From Rhizobium laguerreae (GTDB lineage: Bacteria; Pseudomonadota; Alphaproteobacteria; Rhizobiales; Rhizobiaceae), in the NCBI RefSeq assembly GCF_002008165.1, contig NZ_MRDM01000014.1:1409033-1473032 (forward strand): a stretch of 64,000 bases of DNA, written 5' to 3'. Numbering within the stretch: position 1 is the first letter of the stretch; the number at the start of each line of letters is the position of its first letter. The notes under the pieces were generated by a model that saw only the letters and a program-made list of their open reading frames with translations, was not told the DNA's origin and ran no database searches. Below, piece by piece: positions 35,413 through 45,055 of this stretch. The position numbers and the translations under genes are program-made.

Positions 35413-35435
35413 TCGGAATGTTTTGGAGACCACCG

Positions 35436-36137
35436 ATGACATGGGAAGCACATAGTTTCGAGGCTTGGTCGCGCGTCGGACGGACCGCGAAAGGCGGCGA
35501 TCTCCATTCGTCCCGGCCTCGTGCGGCAGGCAGATCGTCGAAGCGCGCGCTAGACCTTGTCATCGCAGTTACGGCGCTGATCCTGCTTTCCCCACTTCTG
35601 TTGATCGTCGCAATGATCGTGAAGATGAGCGACCGCGGCCCGGTCTTCTATTCCCATACGCGCATCGGCGTCGGCGGAGCGCCGTTCGGATGCCTCAAGT
35701 TTCGCACGATGAAGACCGATGCGAGTGCTCAGCTTGCCGAATTGCTGCAAAACAACCCGGCTGCGCGAAGCGAATGGGAAGAGACACGCAAGCTGAAGGA
35801 CGATCCGAGGATCACGGCCGTCGGTGATATCCTCAGGCGGTCGAGCATCGACGAGCTTCCCCAACTGATCAATATCGTGCGTGGCGACATGAGCCTGGTC
35901 GGCCCCCGGCCGATCACGGCCGAGGAATTGCCGCGCTACGGCGAGCATGTATGGGCCTACATGGCCGTCCGCCCGGGCCTGACCGGTCACTGGCAGACCA
36001 GCGGGCGCAATGATGTCAGCTACGAGTACCGGGTTTCCCTCGACGTTCATTATCTCAACAACTGGTCGCTCGGCCGGGACTTCATCATCATTGCCAAGAC
36101 CATTCCCGCTCTGTTTTCGCAGCGCGGCTCGTATTGA
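35436..36137 (+). CDS. EPS-initiating sugar-phosphate transferase (ExoY/PssA-like)
   Basis: A 233-residue polyprenyl-phosphate hexose-1-phosphate transferase (bacterial sugar transferase family). It has an N-terminal membrane hairpin (LVIAVTALILLSPLLLIVAM), the KFRTM motif, the catalytic pair Asp139-Glu140 in SSIDELPQ, VGPRPIT and SGRNDVSY. It should load the first sugar phosphate, probably galactose or glucose, onto undecaprenyl phosphate at the inner membrane. The ATG at 35436 follows TGGAG. It heads the plus-strand EPS operon, and a shortened, altered paralog is at 46258. Confidence 0.93.
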   Translation: MTWEAHSFEAWSRVGRTAKGGDLHSSRPRAAGRSSKRALDLVIAVTALILLSPLLLIVAMIVKMSDRGPVFYSHTRIGVGGAPFGCLKFRTMKTDASAQLAELLQNNPAARSEWEETRKLKDDPRITAVGDILRRSSIDELPQLINIVRGDMSLVGPRPITAEELPRYGEHVWAYMAVRPGLTGHWQTSGRNDVSYEYRVSLDVHYLNNWSLGRDFIIIAKTIPALFSQRGSY

Positions 36138-36255
36138 GCATTCATGGGAAGAGCCGCCGATCATGCCTGGAGTCGGAAGACACGCTACTTCCCCGTCCCT
36201 CCAAGCTGCCATTACCTGGTTACTTCGTGAGCTCGCCATTTTGGATTAGGACGAC

Positions 36256-38019
36256 ATGACCTCAAGCACGATCTTCAGCGGTGTTTCTCCGATATCTCTG
36301 CCTGCCGCAGCCACCGGTGGGAATTCGCCGCTCACCTTGCGGGATATGCTCTTCTTTCTCAGAATGCGCTGGCTGTGGATTGCGGCGACGACTTTCGCTT
36401 TCCTCGTAATGGCAGGGAGCTACGTGCTGACCGCCGAACCGACGTTCGTTGCCAACACGCAACTTGTGATCGTCCCCCAGGTCAGCGGCTCCGAAGCACA
36501 GAGGGCTTTCGCGGAAGACGCGTTCATCGAGGGACAGTTGGAGATCGCCAAATCCAGCGATGTCGTCGGTGGAACGGTAACGGCACTTGGTCTCGATACC
36601 GACCCTGACTTTGTCGATCAGACGCCTTCGCTGCAGGATCGGGCAAAGAACTGGTTGATGGGCGCTTCTTCCGAACCGGATACGGCATCGCAGGAAGCGG
36701 CGGGCGCAGGGCCGCGTGACAGACAGCCGCAACAGCAGATCGAGGACGGGCGGATCCATGATCGGGCGGTCGCCACGCTGCTGAACATGATGGGAGTACG
36801 CCGGATCGGGAGTTCGACGATCATCGAGATATCGGCTGCAGCGTCGACCCCGCAGCAGGCCGTCGACATCGCCGACACGCTGGCCAGGCAGTATATCCAG
36901 AAGAATATCGCAATGAAGGCCAATGCGTCCCGGCAATACAGCGAGTGGCTGACCAGATTCGTAAGCGAGCAGCAGCGCGGACTGGCCGAAGCTGCCAGTG
37001 CCCTGGCCAGCTTCACGAGCAATCCGCGCGATCAGTTCAAGCTTGCGGAGCTGCAGAGCGCGACTGACGCCCGCCGCACCCTTTATGAAAATACCTTGAA
37101 TCAGCTGACCGAAGCCAGGCAGCGCATCACCTACCCGGTGTCGGATGCCACGATCGTCTCTCGGGCCACCCTGCCTCTTTCGAAAGCCAGACCACGCAGC
37201 ACGCTCATCATCGCCTTTGCTGCGGCGGTTGGTCTTGGCGTCGGCTTCGCACTCGCCATGATAAGGCACGCTGGCGATCGCCGGATCGTCCGGCCCCATC
37301 AGATCTCGGAAGCCGGTGGGCTGCCCTTTGTCACTTTGCTGGCGACATCGAGGACCCGCAATGGTCACTCTGCGCGTTTCCCCGCCGGTACCGGCAGCAG
37401 CGGCACCGGAGCCGCCTATCCTGCTATTCCAGGCATGGCGGAGCTGAGCGCGACGGTCGTTGGTCTTCGGCGCAAACGTCGGGTCGTCATTGGAATCGTC
37501 GCCGTTAATCCCGGCAGCGGGGCATCGACCATCGCATGCGAACTTGCGGTGCTCTCGTCGATATCAGGAGCGCAGACGCTGCTGATAGATGCGGCTGCGC
37601 AGAAATCGTCGCTCAGCAAATCGATCGCGCCCCATAGTTCCACAGGCCTCGTCGACGTTCTCGACAATGGCGAACTGATCCGGACGGCGGCATTGCCCCT
37701 CACCCCGACGCTGAAATTCCTACCCCTCGGCAAAGTCGAAGCGGTAACGCCGGCCATTCGCCTCAGTTCCCGCCGCACGCAGTTGAGCTTCGCCGACTTG
37801 AAAAAGGAGTTCGACGCCATATTCGTCGACATTTCCGCATTCTCTGCTTCGTCGGATGTCAATGCGATCGCGCCGGAACTGGACGGTGTCCTCGTGGTCA
37901 CCTCGCACGGGCACACCTCCATCGACGACACCATGCACGTCATCGAGACCCTGCGGAATGTCGGCGCGGAGATCCTCGGCGCGATCATCAACCATGCACC
38001 GAAAAGAATAGAGTCATGA
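36256..38019 (+). CDS. EPS chain-length protein (Wzz/GumC-ExoP type) with inactive kinase-like domain
   Basis: A 587-residue polysaccharide co-polymerase. It has a membrane helix near residue 40, a periplasmic Wzz domain with predicted coiled coil (about 200-300), a second helix near 315 and a cytoplasmic domain like a bacterial tyrosine kinase. The kinase motifs are broken: Walker A reads PGSGAST, with the key Lys replaced by Ala423; Walker A' reads LLIDAAAQ instead of an LLIDADxR-type motif; and the C-terminus has no tyrosine cluster. It probably controls chain length without autophosphorylation. It overlaps the next gene by four bases. Confidence 0.9.
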   Translation: MTSSTIFSGVSPISLPAAATGGNSPLTLRDMLFFLRMRWLWIAATTFAFLVMAGSYVLTAEPTFVANTQLVIVPQVSGSEAQRAFAEDAFIEGQLEIAKSSDVVGGTVTALGLDTDPDFVDQTPSLQDRAKNWLMGASSEPDTASQEAAGAGPRDRQPQQQIEDGRIHDRAVATLLNMMGVRRIGSSTIIEISAAASTPQQAVDIADTLARQYIQKNIAMKANASRQYSEWLTRFVSEQQRGLAEAASALASFTSNPRDQFKLAELQSATDARRTLYENTLNQLTEARQRITYPVSDATIVSRATLPLSKARPRSTLIIAFAAAVGLGVGFALAMIRHAGDRRIVRPHQISEAGGLPFVTLLATSRTRNGHSARFPAGTGSSGTGAAYPAIPGMAELSATVVGLRRKRRVVIGIVAVNPGSGASTIACELAVLSSISGAQTLLIDAAAQKSSLSKSIAPHSSTGLVDVLDNGELIRTAALPLTPTLKFLPLGKVEAVTPAIRLSSRRTQLSFADLKKEFDAIFVDISAFSASSDVNAIAPELDGVLVVTSHGHTSIDDTMHVIETLRNVGAEILGAIINHAPKRIES

Positions 38020-39035
38020 CTTCACCTTCGGCAGAAGCAACAAGGCAGGACAGCCCGATCGGACCGGCGCCTGTTCCTTGCGGCGCTAAAGCCATGGCGG
38101 GCCGCGCGCGCCGCCCATTGCGACTGGCTGTGGGGATTGCTTCGGCAGGCCGCCCCTCGATACTCAAGGAGACCGTCGATTATCTCACGGCCCTGCCGGA
38201 CCAGGCCGAGCGGCTGATCGTCTGCGTGCCCGTGATCGACGACGCCGCCGGCCTCGCAGACCGCCTCGATGTGGAAGTCATCGTCGGCAGCCGTGGCCTG
38301 ACCTCCCAGCGCAACAGGATCATCCAGGCCGCCGCCGACACGGATATTCTGATCTTCCTGGATGACGACTTCATTCCCGCCGCGACCTTCCTGTCGCGGA
38401 TGGCGGCTGTCTTTGCAGCAAACCCCGACGTGACGATCGCCACTGGCGAAGTCCTGGCCGACGGCATCCTCGATGGCGGCCTCAGCATGCCAAAGGCCCT
38501 GCAGGTTCTTGAAACAGCCGGTGAAGGGGCCGAGCAGGTGACGGAGGTCTATAACGCCTACGGATGCAACATGGCGGTTCGCCTTTCACCCGTTCTCCAG
38601 CACGCGCTGGCCTTCGATGAACAGCTACCGCTCTACGGCTGGCTCGAAGATGTCGATTTCAGCCGGTCCATCGCCCGCTACGGCAGGTCCGTGCGTGTCG
38701 AAGGCGCTCGCGGCGTGCATCTCGGCGTCAGATCCGGGCGCCAGCCCGGCCGAAGGCTCGGCTATTCGCAGGTTGCCAATCCTGTCTACCTGATCCGGAA
38801 GGGCACGATGTCGAAGGGCCGTGCTGTCGCACAGATCGGCCGCAACATCCTGGCGAATACGCGGGGTCTATTATTCAATGACCGCCTGATCGACCGATGG
38901 GGACGCTTGAACGGCAATTTGCTGGCGCTTTCCGACCTTCTTGTCGGCCGCCTCTCTCCGTCCCGCATCCTGGAATTCGGCAATCCCGCGCCGCGCGAAA
39001 TGCCTTCGCCGTCGATCGCAACGAAACGGAGATAG
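38016..39035 (+). CDS. Glycosyltransferase family 2
   Basis: A 339-residue GT-A enzyme. The nucleotide-binding region contains VGIASAGRPSILKETVDYL and the metal-binding DxD-like motif ILIFLDDDF. A later GWLEDVDFS segment supplies the usual catalytic acid. It should transfer a sugar to the lipid-linked EPS unit in the cytoplasm. Its start overlaps the chain-length gene (ATGA), and it sits six bases before the export protein gene. Confidence 0.9.
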   Translation: MTSPSAEATRQDSPIGPAPVPCGAKAMAGRARRPLRLAVGIASAGRPSILKETVDYLTALPDQAERLIVCVPVIDDAAGLADRLDVEVIVGSRGLTSQRNRIIQAAADTDILIFLDDDFIPAATFLSRMAAVFAANPDVTIATGEVLADGILDGGLSMPKALQVLETAGEGAEQVTEVYNAYGCNMAVRLSPVLQHALAFDEQLPLYGWLEDVDFSRSIARYGRSVRVEGARGVHLGVRSGRQPGRRLGYSQVANPVYLIRKGTMSKGRAVAQIGRNILANTRGLLFNDRLIDRWGRLNGNLLALSDLLVGRLSPSRILEFGNPAPREMPSPSIATKRR

Positions 39036-39041
39036 CAGACA

Positions 39042-40427
39042 ATGCAGCGCACATCCTTGTCCGGTCGCCTCATCTCCATCGCCCTTGCCTTGCTGGTACT
39101 CTCCGGCGTGACCGGCTGGAGTGTCGCGCATGCGGAAAACTATACCCTCGTGCCGGAAGATCAGGTGAGACTGCGTGTCGTCGAATGGCGATCGTCGGAT
39201 TCCCGGTATGCCAGCTGGGAGGCCCTCGGCGGAACATATACAGTCGACGATGCCGGTAATCTGGCGATTCCGATCGCCGGCCAGGTGCAGGCGATCGGCA
39301 AGACGACGGAGCAGGTTTCCGATGCGATCGCCACCGCGCTCTCCGAAAAGGCGGAACTGCCGGGAAAGCCGTTCATCGCCGTGGAAATTGCCCAGCATGC
39401 GCCGATCTTCGTAACCGGGACCGTGCAGACCCCCGGGCGCTATGCTTTTGAGGCCGATATGACGGTCATGAAGGCCGTCAGCATCGCCGGCGGCTTCCTT
39501 CGGGAGCGCGAAGAGAATACCGTCTTCGAGCGCGACCGGATCGAGGCTGCCGGCGCCTACCGAACGGCCATTCTCAACCGGCGTGATCTTCTGATGCGCC
39601 AGGCGCGGTTGCGCGCCGAGATCGCCGGCGAACAGAGTTTCGAGATCCCTGCAGAACTCGCCGGAACACCCGATGTGGACAAGCTGAAGGCGCAGGAATT
39701 GAACCTGATGCGGCTGCGACGCGTCGATATCGAAAGCCAGATCGAAGCGGCGAGCGACCTCGCCCGTCTCTACGGCCAGCAGGTCCAATCACTCGAGGCC
39801 AAGATCAATTCGCAAAAGCGGCAGATCGACCTTGCGCAAAAGGAACTGGATAATGTCAACAGCCTGGTGAGCAAGGGTCTGGTCAGCAATTCCCGGCAGG
39901 TCACGGTCGACCGCGGCGTTGCGGACGCACAAGGCACCCTGATCGATCTCGAGGTCGCCCTGACTACGGCTCGCCAGGGGCTCAGCGAAGCCGATCGCTC
40001 GAAGATTAATATCGTCAACCGGCAGAACAGCGAAAACCAGGAGCTGCTCAACCAGGTCAATCTCGCGATCGGCAGGGCTGCGATCGACATCCAGGTGGCC
40101 CAGCTTCTGGGCGAACAGGCTGGCTACAGCGCGCAACTCGCCCAGATGAATACGGACGTGCCGGGTCTTGGCAGAGCGCAAAAGAACTACAGGATCGTGC
40201 GTCGCAACGACGATGGCACCTATCGCAACATCGAGGCGGACGAGACGACCAGCTTGCGGCCGCATGATGTCGTCGAAATCGGCATCGACACGGATCTCCA
40301 GACGCCGTCGCCTCCGCTGCAGCTGCAGTCCGCGCCACAGCAGCAAAGCTCGGCAGTCCCGCTGTCTGATGTAGCAGGCGACAATCACGCGGCTCCCGGC
40401 TGGGTATCCCAGACGGGATCGAATTAG
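39042..40427 (+). CDS. Polysaccharide export outer-membrane protein (ExoF/OPX-like)
   Basis: A 461-residue exported protein with a signal peptide (to about residue 30), an N-terminal Poly_export domain (YTLVPEDQVRLRVVEW), a SLBB-like segment (APIFVTGTVQTPGRYAFE) and a long coiled-coil region (about 215-330). The order matches ExoF of succinoglycan systems, where this protein works with ExoP and ExoQ in export. No lipobox cysteine is visible. It lies in the plus-strand EPS operon. Confidence 0.9.
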   Translation: MQRTSLSGRLISIALALLVLSGVTGWSVAHAENYTLVPEDQVRLRVVEWRSSDSRYASWEALGGTYTVDDAGNLAIPIAGQVQAIGKTTEQVSDAIATALSEKAELPGKPFIAVEIAQHAPIFVTGTVQTPGRYAFEADMTVMKAVSIAGGFLREREENTVFERDRIEAAGAYRTAILNRRDLLMRQARLRAEIAGEQSFEIPAELAGTPDVDKLKAQELNLMRLRRVDIESQIEAASDLARLYGQQVQSLEAKINSQKRQIDLAQKELDNVNSLVSKGLVSNSRQVTVDRGVADAQGTLIDLEVALTTARQGLSEADRSKINIVNRQNSENQELLNQVNLAIGRAAIDIQVAQLLGEQAGYSAQLAQMNTDVPGLGRAQKNYRIVRRNDDGTYRNIEADETTSLRPHDVVEIGIDTDLQTPSPPLQLQSAPQQQSSAVPLSDVAGDNHAAPGWVSQTGSN

Positions 40428-40541
40428 GGGGCGGTCGTGACCATGAACGACAGCTGGCGGCTTTCGCCTCGGGCATTGCGCCGGAAGGCGGATCGACAAA
40501 CCCGATGCCTCCGCCGCTCCGTCCGGATCGGGATCTGAAGC

Positions 40542-42008
40542 ATGTCGATAGAACCGATCGGCTTCATCGTTCTGCTGCTTGGCCTGCTCAGCATGGTCAA
40601 CGGCGCGCGTTTTGCGATCACGACCCTTTGCCTGTCGACGCTGCTCGGAGCGGCCGCGGCTCTGCAATTGCCCGCGCTCGGCGGCAGCAGCATCCAGCCA
40701 AGCCATCTTCTCGTGCTTTTTCTCGTGGTAGCCGCCCTGCTGCGCCCGGCTCAAACACAGGCGACGCTCGCCAGCATGGCCTATCCGGGTCCCGGTTTCT
40801 GGTTTGCCGCCTACATCTTGTTTTCCGTGGCATCATCTTTCTTTTTGCCGCGCATCTTTGCAGGCGCGACCCTCGTCTACTCCTCTGCACGAGACACCAC
40901 GGGCATGATGTCGACGGTGGCCGCTCCCCTGTCGCCGGGTTCGTCCAATCTCAGCCAGTCTGTCTATCTGCTCGGCGACCTCGCCTGCTTTGCCGTCGTC
41001 TCGGGGCTTGCCAGGCTCGGCTATGCCCGTTTCATCGCACTGCAGTTAATCGTCGCCTCGATCGCATGTTTTACCCTGGCATTGATTGATATCGGAACAT
41101 TCCTGACCGACCAGTCCTACCTGCTCGATGTCATCAGAAACGCGAACTATACGATGCATACGGCCGAGACGATCAGCGGCTTCAAACGCATCGTCGGCCC
41201 GTTCCCCGAAGCAAGCACTTATGGCGCAGTCGCATTAGCCTATTTTTCCTTCACGCTTCTGCTCTGGCTGGAGCGCGTCCAAAGCCGTATGGCAGGACTT
41301 GCAACGCTTTTCATCGGCCCGACGATCGTCCTCTGCACATCGACAACCGCTTATATTGCCGGCATTTTCGTTGTCTGCATGTTCGTTCTGTTTTGCCTGA
41401 AACGACTGATTGGCGGCCCCGCCAAGACCCCGCATGTGACTTTCCTGGTGATCACGCTGTTTTTGATTCCCTGCGCCATCGTCGCACTCAGCCTTGTCCC
41501 CGATGCGTGGAATTCCATCGCCGGCCTGATGAGCACCACCTTGTCGGACAAGCTCCAATCGCAATCCGGTGAAGAGCGCACCGCCTGGAATACACTGGCA
41601 TTGATCGCATTCGTCGATACCGCCACCTTCGGCGCCGGGCTCGGCACGGTTCGGGCCTCGAGTTTTATCGCTGCGTTGCTCTCCAATGTCGGATTGACCG
41701 GCACTCTTCTCTTCGCCGCCTTCCTGTACAGCCTTGCAAGGGCCTCCGGCCGGCACATGTCAGGCGATCGGGAGACGCAAGCGATCGGAAACGCTGCGGT
41801 TATGGCATCCATCGCGCAGGTCGCCTCCGCGGCGATCTCGGGGAGCGGCACGGATCTCGGCTTGCTGTTCAGCACCACGGCAGGTCTGGCGGCCGGCTGC
41901 CTGGCAACCAATACCTCTCCCCGGCGCGCGACCCGATCGCTCGCTAATCGAACCCCGCTGGAGGCATCGACATCTCTGATGAGAGCGCCGATGTTTTCAA
42001 CACGATGA
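40542..42008 (+). CDS. EPS polymerase (Wzy/ExoQ-like)
   Basis: A 488-residue inner-membrane protein with about 10-12 predicted helices. It has a large loop around residues 340-365 (TLSDKLQSQSGEERTAWNTL) and a GAGLGTVRASSFIAALLSNVG segment like that of O-antigen ligase/polymerase proteins. It should polymerise flipped repeat units at the periplasmic face. It is the last gene of the plus-strand EPS operon. The 114 bp before it show no gene. Confidence 0.85.
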   Translation: MSIEPIGFIVLLLGLLSMVNGARFAITTLCLSTLLGAAAALQLPALGGSSIQPSHLLVLFLVVAALLRPAQTQATLASMAYPGPGFWFAAYILFSVASSFFLPRIFAGATLVYSSARDTTGMMSTVAAPLSPGSSNLSQSVYLLGDLACFAVVSGLARLGYARFIALQLIVASIACFTLALIDIGTFLTDQSYLLDVIRNANYTMHTAETISGFKRIVGPFPEASTYGAVALAYFSFTLLLWLERVQSRMAGLATLFIGPTIVLCTSTTAYIAGIFVVCMFVLFCLKRLIGGPAKTPHVTFLVITLFLIPCAIVALSLVPDAWNSIAGLMSTTLSDKLQSQSGEERTAWNTLALIAFVDTATFGAGLGTVRASSFIAALLSNVGLTGTLLFAAFLYSLARASGRHMSGDRETQAIGNAAVMASIAQVASAAISGSGTDLGLLFSTTAGLAAGCLATNTSPRRATRSLANRTPLEASTSLMRAPMFSTR

Positions 42009-42193
42009 CGCCGGCTTTGGAACTCCGCCAGGGCGCGGGATGGCAATCTCGTCGAGCCATCGGCGTGCCCGCATTGGGCCGAAGCCGGCCGGCCGCACCG
42101 CATCTTTCAAGGATCGCCTGTAAAAGCAGTCCATCGAATAAACGCCGTCGGAGGTCAGTCGCGGAAGGCCATGCTGCAGGCTTTATGTCGACG

Positions 42194-42493
42194 TCAGCCT
42201 TGCGGGTGTTCGCTGGTGGTCGCGACGCTATCTGCAACGGAATTGTTTTCGCGCAGCTTGGCACTGCGCCGCAAAAGCCCCGACAGGAACACGCCTGCCA
42301 GATAGCCGATTTCCATGAGCACGAGGATGGCGATACCGGAGAGCATGGCCGCGATCACGGAAGACCCGCCGGCAAAAGCCACGCCGCCGAAGCCGATTGC
42401 CACCAGGATTGCAAAAATCGCGAAAGCCCAGGCGCGGATGGAAGCCCCGGCAGCGATCGAAATCACCGCTGCCCCGAGTGTGGTGATCAACAT
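42194..42493 (-). CDS. Small membrane protein, ExoX-like EPS production repressor (copy A)
   Basis: A 99-residue protein with predicted membrane helices over about residues 3-43 and 48-72, ending in a polar tail. The pattern of helix, Gly-Ser turn, then LVLMEIGYLAGVFL resembles rhizobial ExoX-type EPS repressors, which lower EPS by opposing ExoY. A clear paralog lies at 47067-47363, with the same helix sequences and a P-x-G end. The ATG at 42493 follows AGGGGGAT. Function is inferred from this resemblance and from the EPS context. Confidence 0.7.
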   Translation of the reverse strand: MLITTLGAAVISIAAGASIRAWAFAIFAILVAIGFGGVAFAGGSSVIAAMLSGIAILVLMEIGYLAGVFLSGLLRRSAKLRENNSVADSVATTSEHPQG

Positions 42494-42801
42494 GACAATC
42501 CCCCTTCCCTCCGCATTCCGACAAGGGTCCCGGCACCAATCGCCGTACCGCGAAACAACATGTCGAAACATAGCCTTATGACAGGCAAGGCACTCTTCAT
42601 GGTGAATATCTCAACAATGAAACATACAAAAACCGCCGACAGCCAGACACCGATTCAGCACCAGCGCACTGGATGCTGGCCTATATATACCGAACAGGGC
42701 CTTCATATGACAGACCCGTCGGCTCAATTCACAAATGGTCCCTCGCCTCGCAAAGACAATACCGATTCACTTGTATTGCGCCCAATCGGAAAGGTGATGA
42801 C
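42494..42801. other. Intergenic region between ExoX-like copy A and the GT8 gene
   Basis: 308 bp between divergent genes, with the promoters for both expected here. It includes an AT-rich part around 42590-42640. No convincing ORF, repeat or RNA gene was seen. Confidence 0.5.
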
Positions 42802-43713
42802 ATGAACAACCAGTGCGTCGTCTACGTCACGGATGTCGAGTATTCATTTCCGACCATTCTCTCGGCGCTTCAAGCTCGCAAATTCGCAACCCCTGCGACC
42901 GACGTCTGCGTTCTGATGTCGGAACATCTCGACAATTTCGAAGAGCTGAAAGCCCTGCTCGCAAGGAGTGGGGTCATATTGACCGATGCGACCGAAGCGC
43001 TGCAGGACTCGCTCGGCAAGCTCGACAATTCGCATTTCCAAGGACGCATCAGCGTCAGCACAATGGCCAAGCTGGTCCTTTGCGAGATCCTGCCTTCCAA
43101 CTATACCCAGATCATCTACCTCGATGGGGATACCCAGATCGTTAGCGATCTCGGCGCGTTCGAAAGTGCCACTGTGCCCGAGGGCAGGTTTTTCGCGGCG
43201 CGCGATTACACGGCGATCCATGACTTCCTCGACACCGGAAGGGACAGCCACTATTTCAACGCAGGCGTCCTGAAATTCCATCGAAACGGCTGGATCGGGC
43301 AGGAGGCGCTCGAGCTTTTCGCTAGAAATCCCGAGGCCTGCGAGGGCAAACATGATCAGGGTGCATTGAATTACGTCTGCGGTTCATCGCTGATCCTGGT
43401 ATCGAACCGCTGGAACTTTCCCAAACAATTCCTTCATCTGGTGAACATCTCCTCCTTGTCGATCGTCCACTATATGGCGCATCCGAAGCCATGGCATGGA
43501 ACTTTCTTTCCGTGGACCGATAAGGAAAGCCAAGTATACGTCGACCTGCGCAAAGCACATCCGATTTACAACTCGCTGTATCGCGGGATAACCTTCGATC
43601 GGAAGATGCTGTATAAATACCGGTCTATACGGGCGCGCATCGAGAACGCAATTGAGAAACAAGGACCCAACCCCAGGGTCCAGAGCCTGCTGGTTGGCGA
43701 CTACGCCGTATGA
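42802..43713 (+). CDS. Glycosyltransferase family 8
   Basis: A 303-residue GT-A retaining transferase. It has the metal-binding DxD at Asp108/Asp110 in IIYLDGDTQIV, a YFNAGVLKFHRNGW segment and a C-terminal HYMAHPKPWHG motif close to the GT8 H-x2-G-x2-KPW signature. Family members move glucose or galactose from a UDP-sugar. The ATG at 42802 follows AAAGGTGATGAC; the longer upstream frame has no homology. It probably decorates or extends the EPS repeat unit. Confidence 0.88.
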   Translation: MNNQCVVYVTDVEYSFPTILSALQARKFATPATDVCVLMSEHLDNFEELKALLARSGVILTDATEALQDSLGKLDNSHFQGRISVSTMAKLVLCEILPSNYTQIIYLDGDTQIVSDLGAFESATVPEGRFFAARDYTAIHDFLDTGRDSHYFNAGVLKFHRNGWIGQEALELFARNPEACEGKHDQGALNYVCGSSLILVSNRWNFPKQFLHLVNISSLSIVHYMAHPKPWHGTFFPWTDKESQVYVDLRKAHPIYNSLYRGITFDRKMLYKYRSIRARIENAIEKQGPNPRVQSLLVGDYAV

Positions 43714-43846
43714 TGATGTATTGTTGGTCCGACTTGAATGTCCGCGTGATTGAACTCAGCGTCGCCGGTCGAGCCGTGGATTTGCAGACGGAAGCGCAAA
43801 GTATTCATCCATTCATTCCAGGAATGGATAATCTTCAGGACAGAAT

Positions 43847-44869
43847 ATGAGTTATCGGGCTTCCGCCGTCAGTATCTCGCATTACGTGAAAGCCCGTCTG
43901 CGCCGGTCGCTCAAGGCTCGGCAGGTTCGCTATGACCTGCTGCGCAACGGGCTCAAGCAGGCGCGCCACGTCGTCATCTGCGTCATCCGTGACGAGGGGC
44001 ACCGGTTGGCCTTCTTCCTTCAGTATTATCGCGATCTCGGCTTCGAGCACTTCATCTGTATCGACAACGGCTCGACCGACGGCACGGCCGAGTTGCTGTC
44101 CGGCTTCGACGATGTCTCCCTTCTTTCGGCCCATGGTTCCTACAAGGCGGCGAGGTTCGGAAACGACTGGATCAACGAAGTCATTAACCGCCACTGCCGG
44201 GAGAAGTGGGTCCTGTATGTCGATGCAGACGAGTTCCTGGTCTATCCGCATTGCGACACACGGCCGATCGATCAATTGACTTCCTATATCGCTTCCATGG
44301 GCGGCCATTCCCTCCGCTCGGTGATGATCGACATGTACAGCCCGCATCCCGTTCTCGAAAACATATGCGAACCCGGTCGCAACCCGCTCGAGGTCTGCAA
44401 TCTCTTCGACCGCTCCGGCTATGTGGCGCATTTCGACAAACGCAACTGGACAATATGGATCAAGGGCGGCGTTCGCGGGCGCGTCTATTTCCACGACCGG
44501 CTCTGGGACGGCCCCGCGCTCAACAAGATACCCCTCGTCTATGTGGCGGGTGAACGTCTGTTTCTCAAATCATCGCACCAGGTCTGGCCGCTCTCCCTGA
44601 ATTTGGGCGACATGCGCGGAGCACTCAGCGTATCCGGCGCCCTTCTGCATTTCAAGTTCCTGTCGACCTTCGTGCACAAGGTCGCCGATGCGGCACACCG
44701 GTCCCAACATACGGAAGAATATACCGTATACTCCTCAGGCAAGGACATGGATGACTTCGTCTACGACGATACAGGCACCTACAGAAGCTGGAAGGACCTG
44801 TCCGATCACGGGCTCATCCAAGGTGAAGGCTGGAAATACTGGAGGAATGCTTCCGAGAGCGAAGTCTAA
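43847..44869 (+). CDS. Glycosyltransferase family 2-like (Glyco_tranf_2_4 type)
   Basis: A 340-residue predicted transferase. The N-terminal domain has the CVIRDEGHRLAFFLQYYRDL motif, CIDNGSTDGT for nucleotide binding, and the metal-binding WVLYVDADEFLVYP. This subgroup is common in polysaccharide loci and poorly characterised. It follows the GT8 gene by 133 bp on the same strand and ends just before a strong hairpin at 44872-44917. Confidence 0.85.
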   Translation: MSYRASAVSISHYVKARLRRSLKARQVRYDLLRNGLKQARHVVICVIRDEGHRLAFFLQYYRDLGFEHFICIDNGSTDGTAELLSGFDDVSLLSAHGSYKAARFGNDWINEVINRHCREKWVLYVDADEFLVYPHCDTRPIDQLTSYIASMGGHSLRSVMIDMYSPHPVLENICEPGRNPLEVCNLFDRSGYVAHFDKRNWTIWIKGGVRGRVYFHDRLWDGPALNKIPLVYVAGERLFLKSSHQVWPLSLNLGDMRGALSVSGALLHFKFLSTFVHKVADAAHRSQHTEEYTVYSSGKDMDDFVYDDTGTYRSWKDLSDHGLIQGEGWKYWRNASESEV

Positions 44870-44871
44870 GT

Positions 44872-44917
44872 ATGCACGTCGTCCCAAAATGCGCAGCGAT
44901 TTTGGGACGACGTGCAT
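44872..44917. terminator. Perfect 19-bp inverted repeat between convergent genes
   Basis: ATGCACGTCGTCCCAAAAT (44872-44890), an 8-base loop, then its exact reverse complement (44899-44917). It starts three bases after the GT2 stop codon and lies downstream of the convergent Crp/Fnr copy B. It probably works as a bidirectional terminator or mRNA end stabiliser. Its form recalls the palindromic repeats dispersed in Rhizobium. No T-run follows. Confidence 0.7.
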
Positions 44918-45055
44918 GAAGACAAGTGCTAACACGCCAACCTGATCTTTCCGCCTGCTTCGTCTGACTATCAACTCGCACTGTCATTACAAAACCCGCC
45001 GGCGGCGGGTTCTGTCGAGGCTTTCTGCCGTTCCGTTTTTTATCGCGGCAACGCC

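Larger units (their letters stand above)
34969..35435. other. AT-rich divergent promoter region, copy A
   Basis: 467 bp between the Crp/Fnr gene and the first EPS gene, far richer in A and T than the flanking genes. It holds the spaced inverted repeat AGGCAAT (34994-35000)/ATTGCCT (35020-35026) near the regulator, a conserved element at 35333-35377, and an 18-codon ORF at 35356-35412. It probably carries promoters for both directions. AT-rich DNA like this is a typical target of MucR/RosR-type silencers in rhizobia, but no site is proven. Confidence 0.6.
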
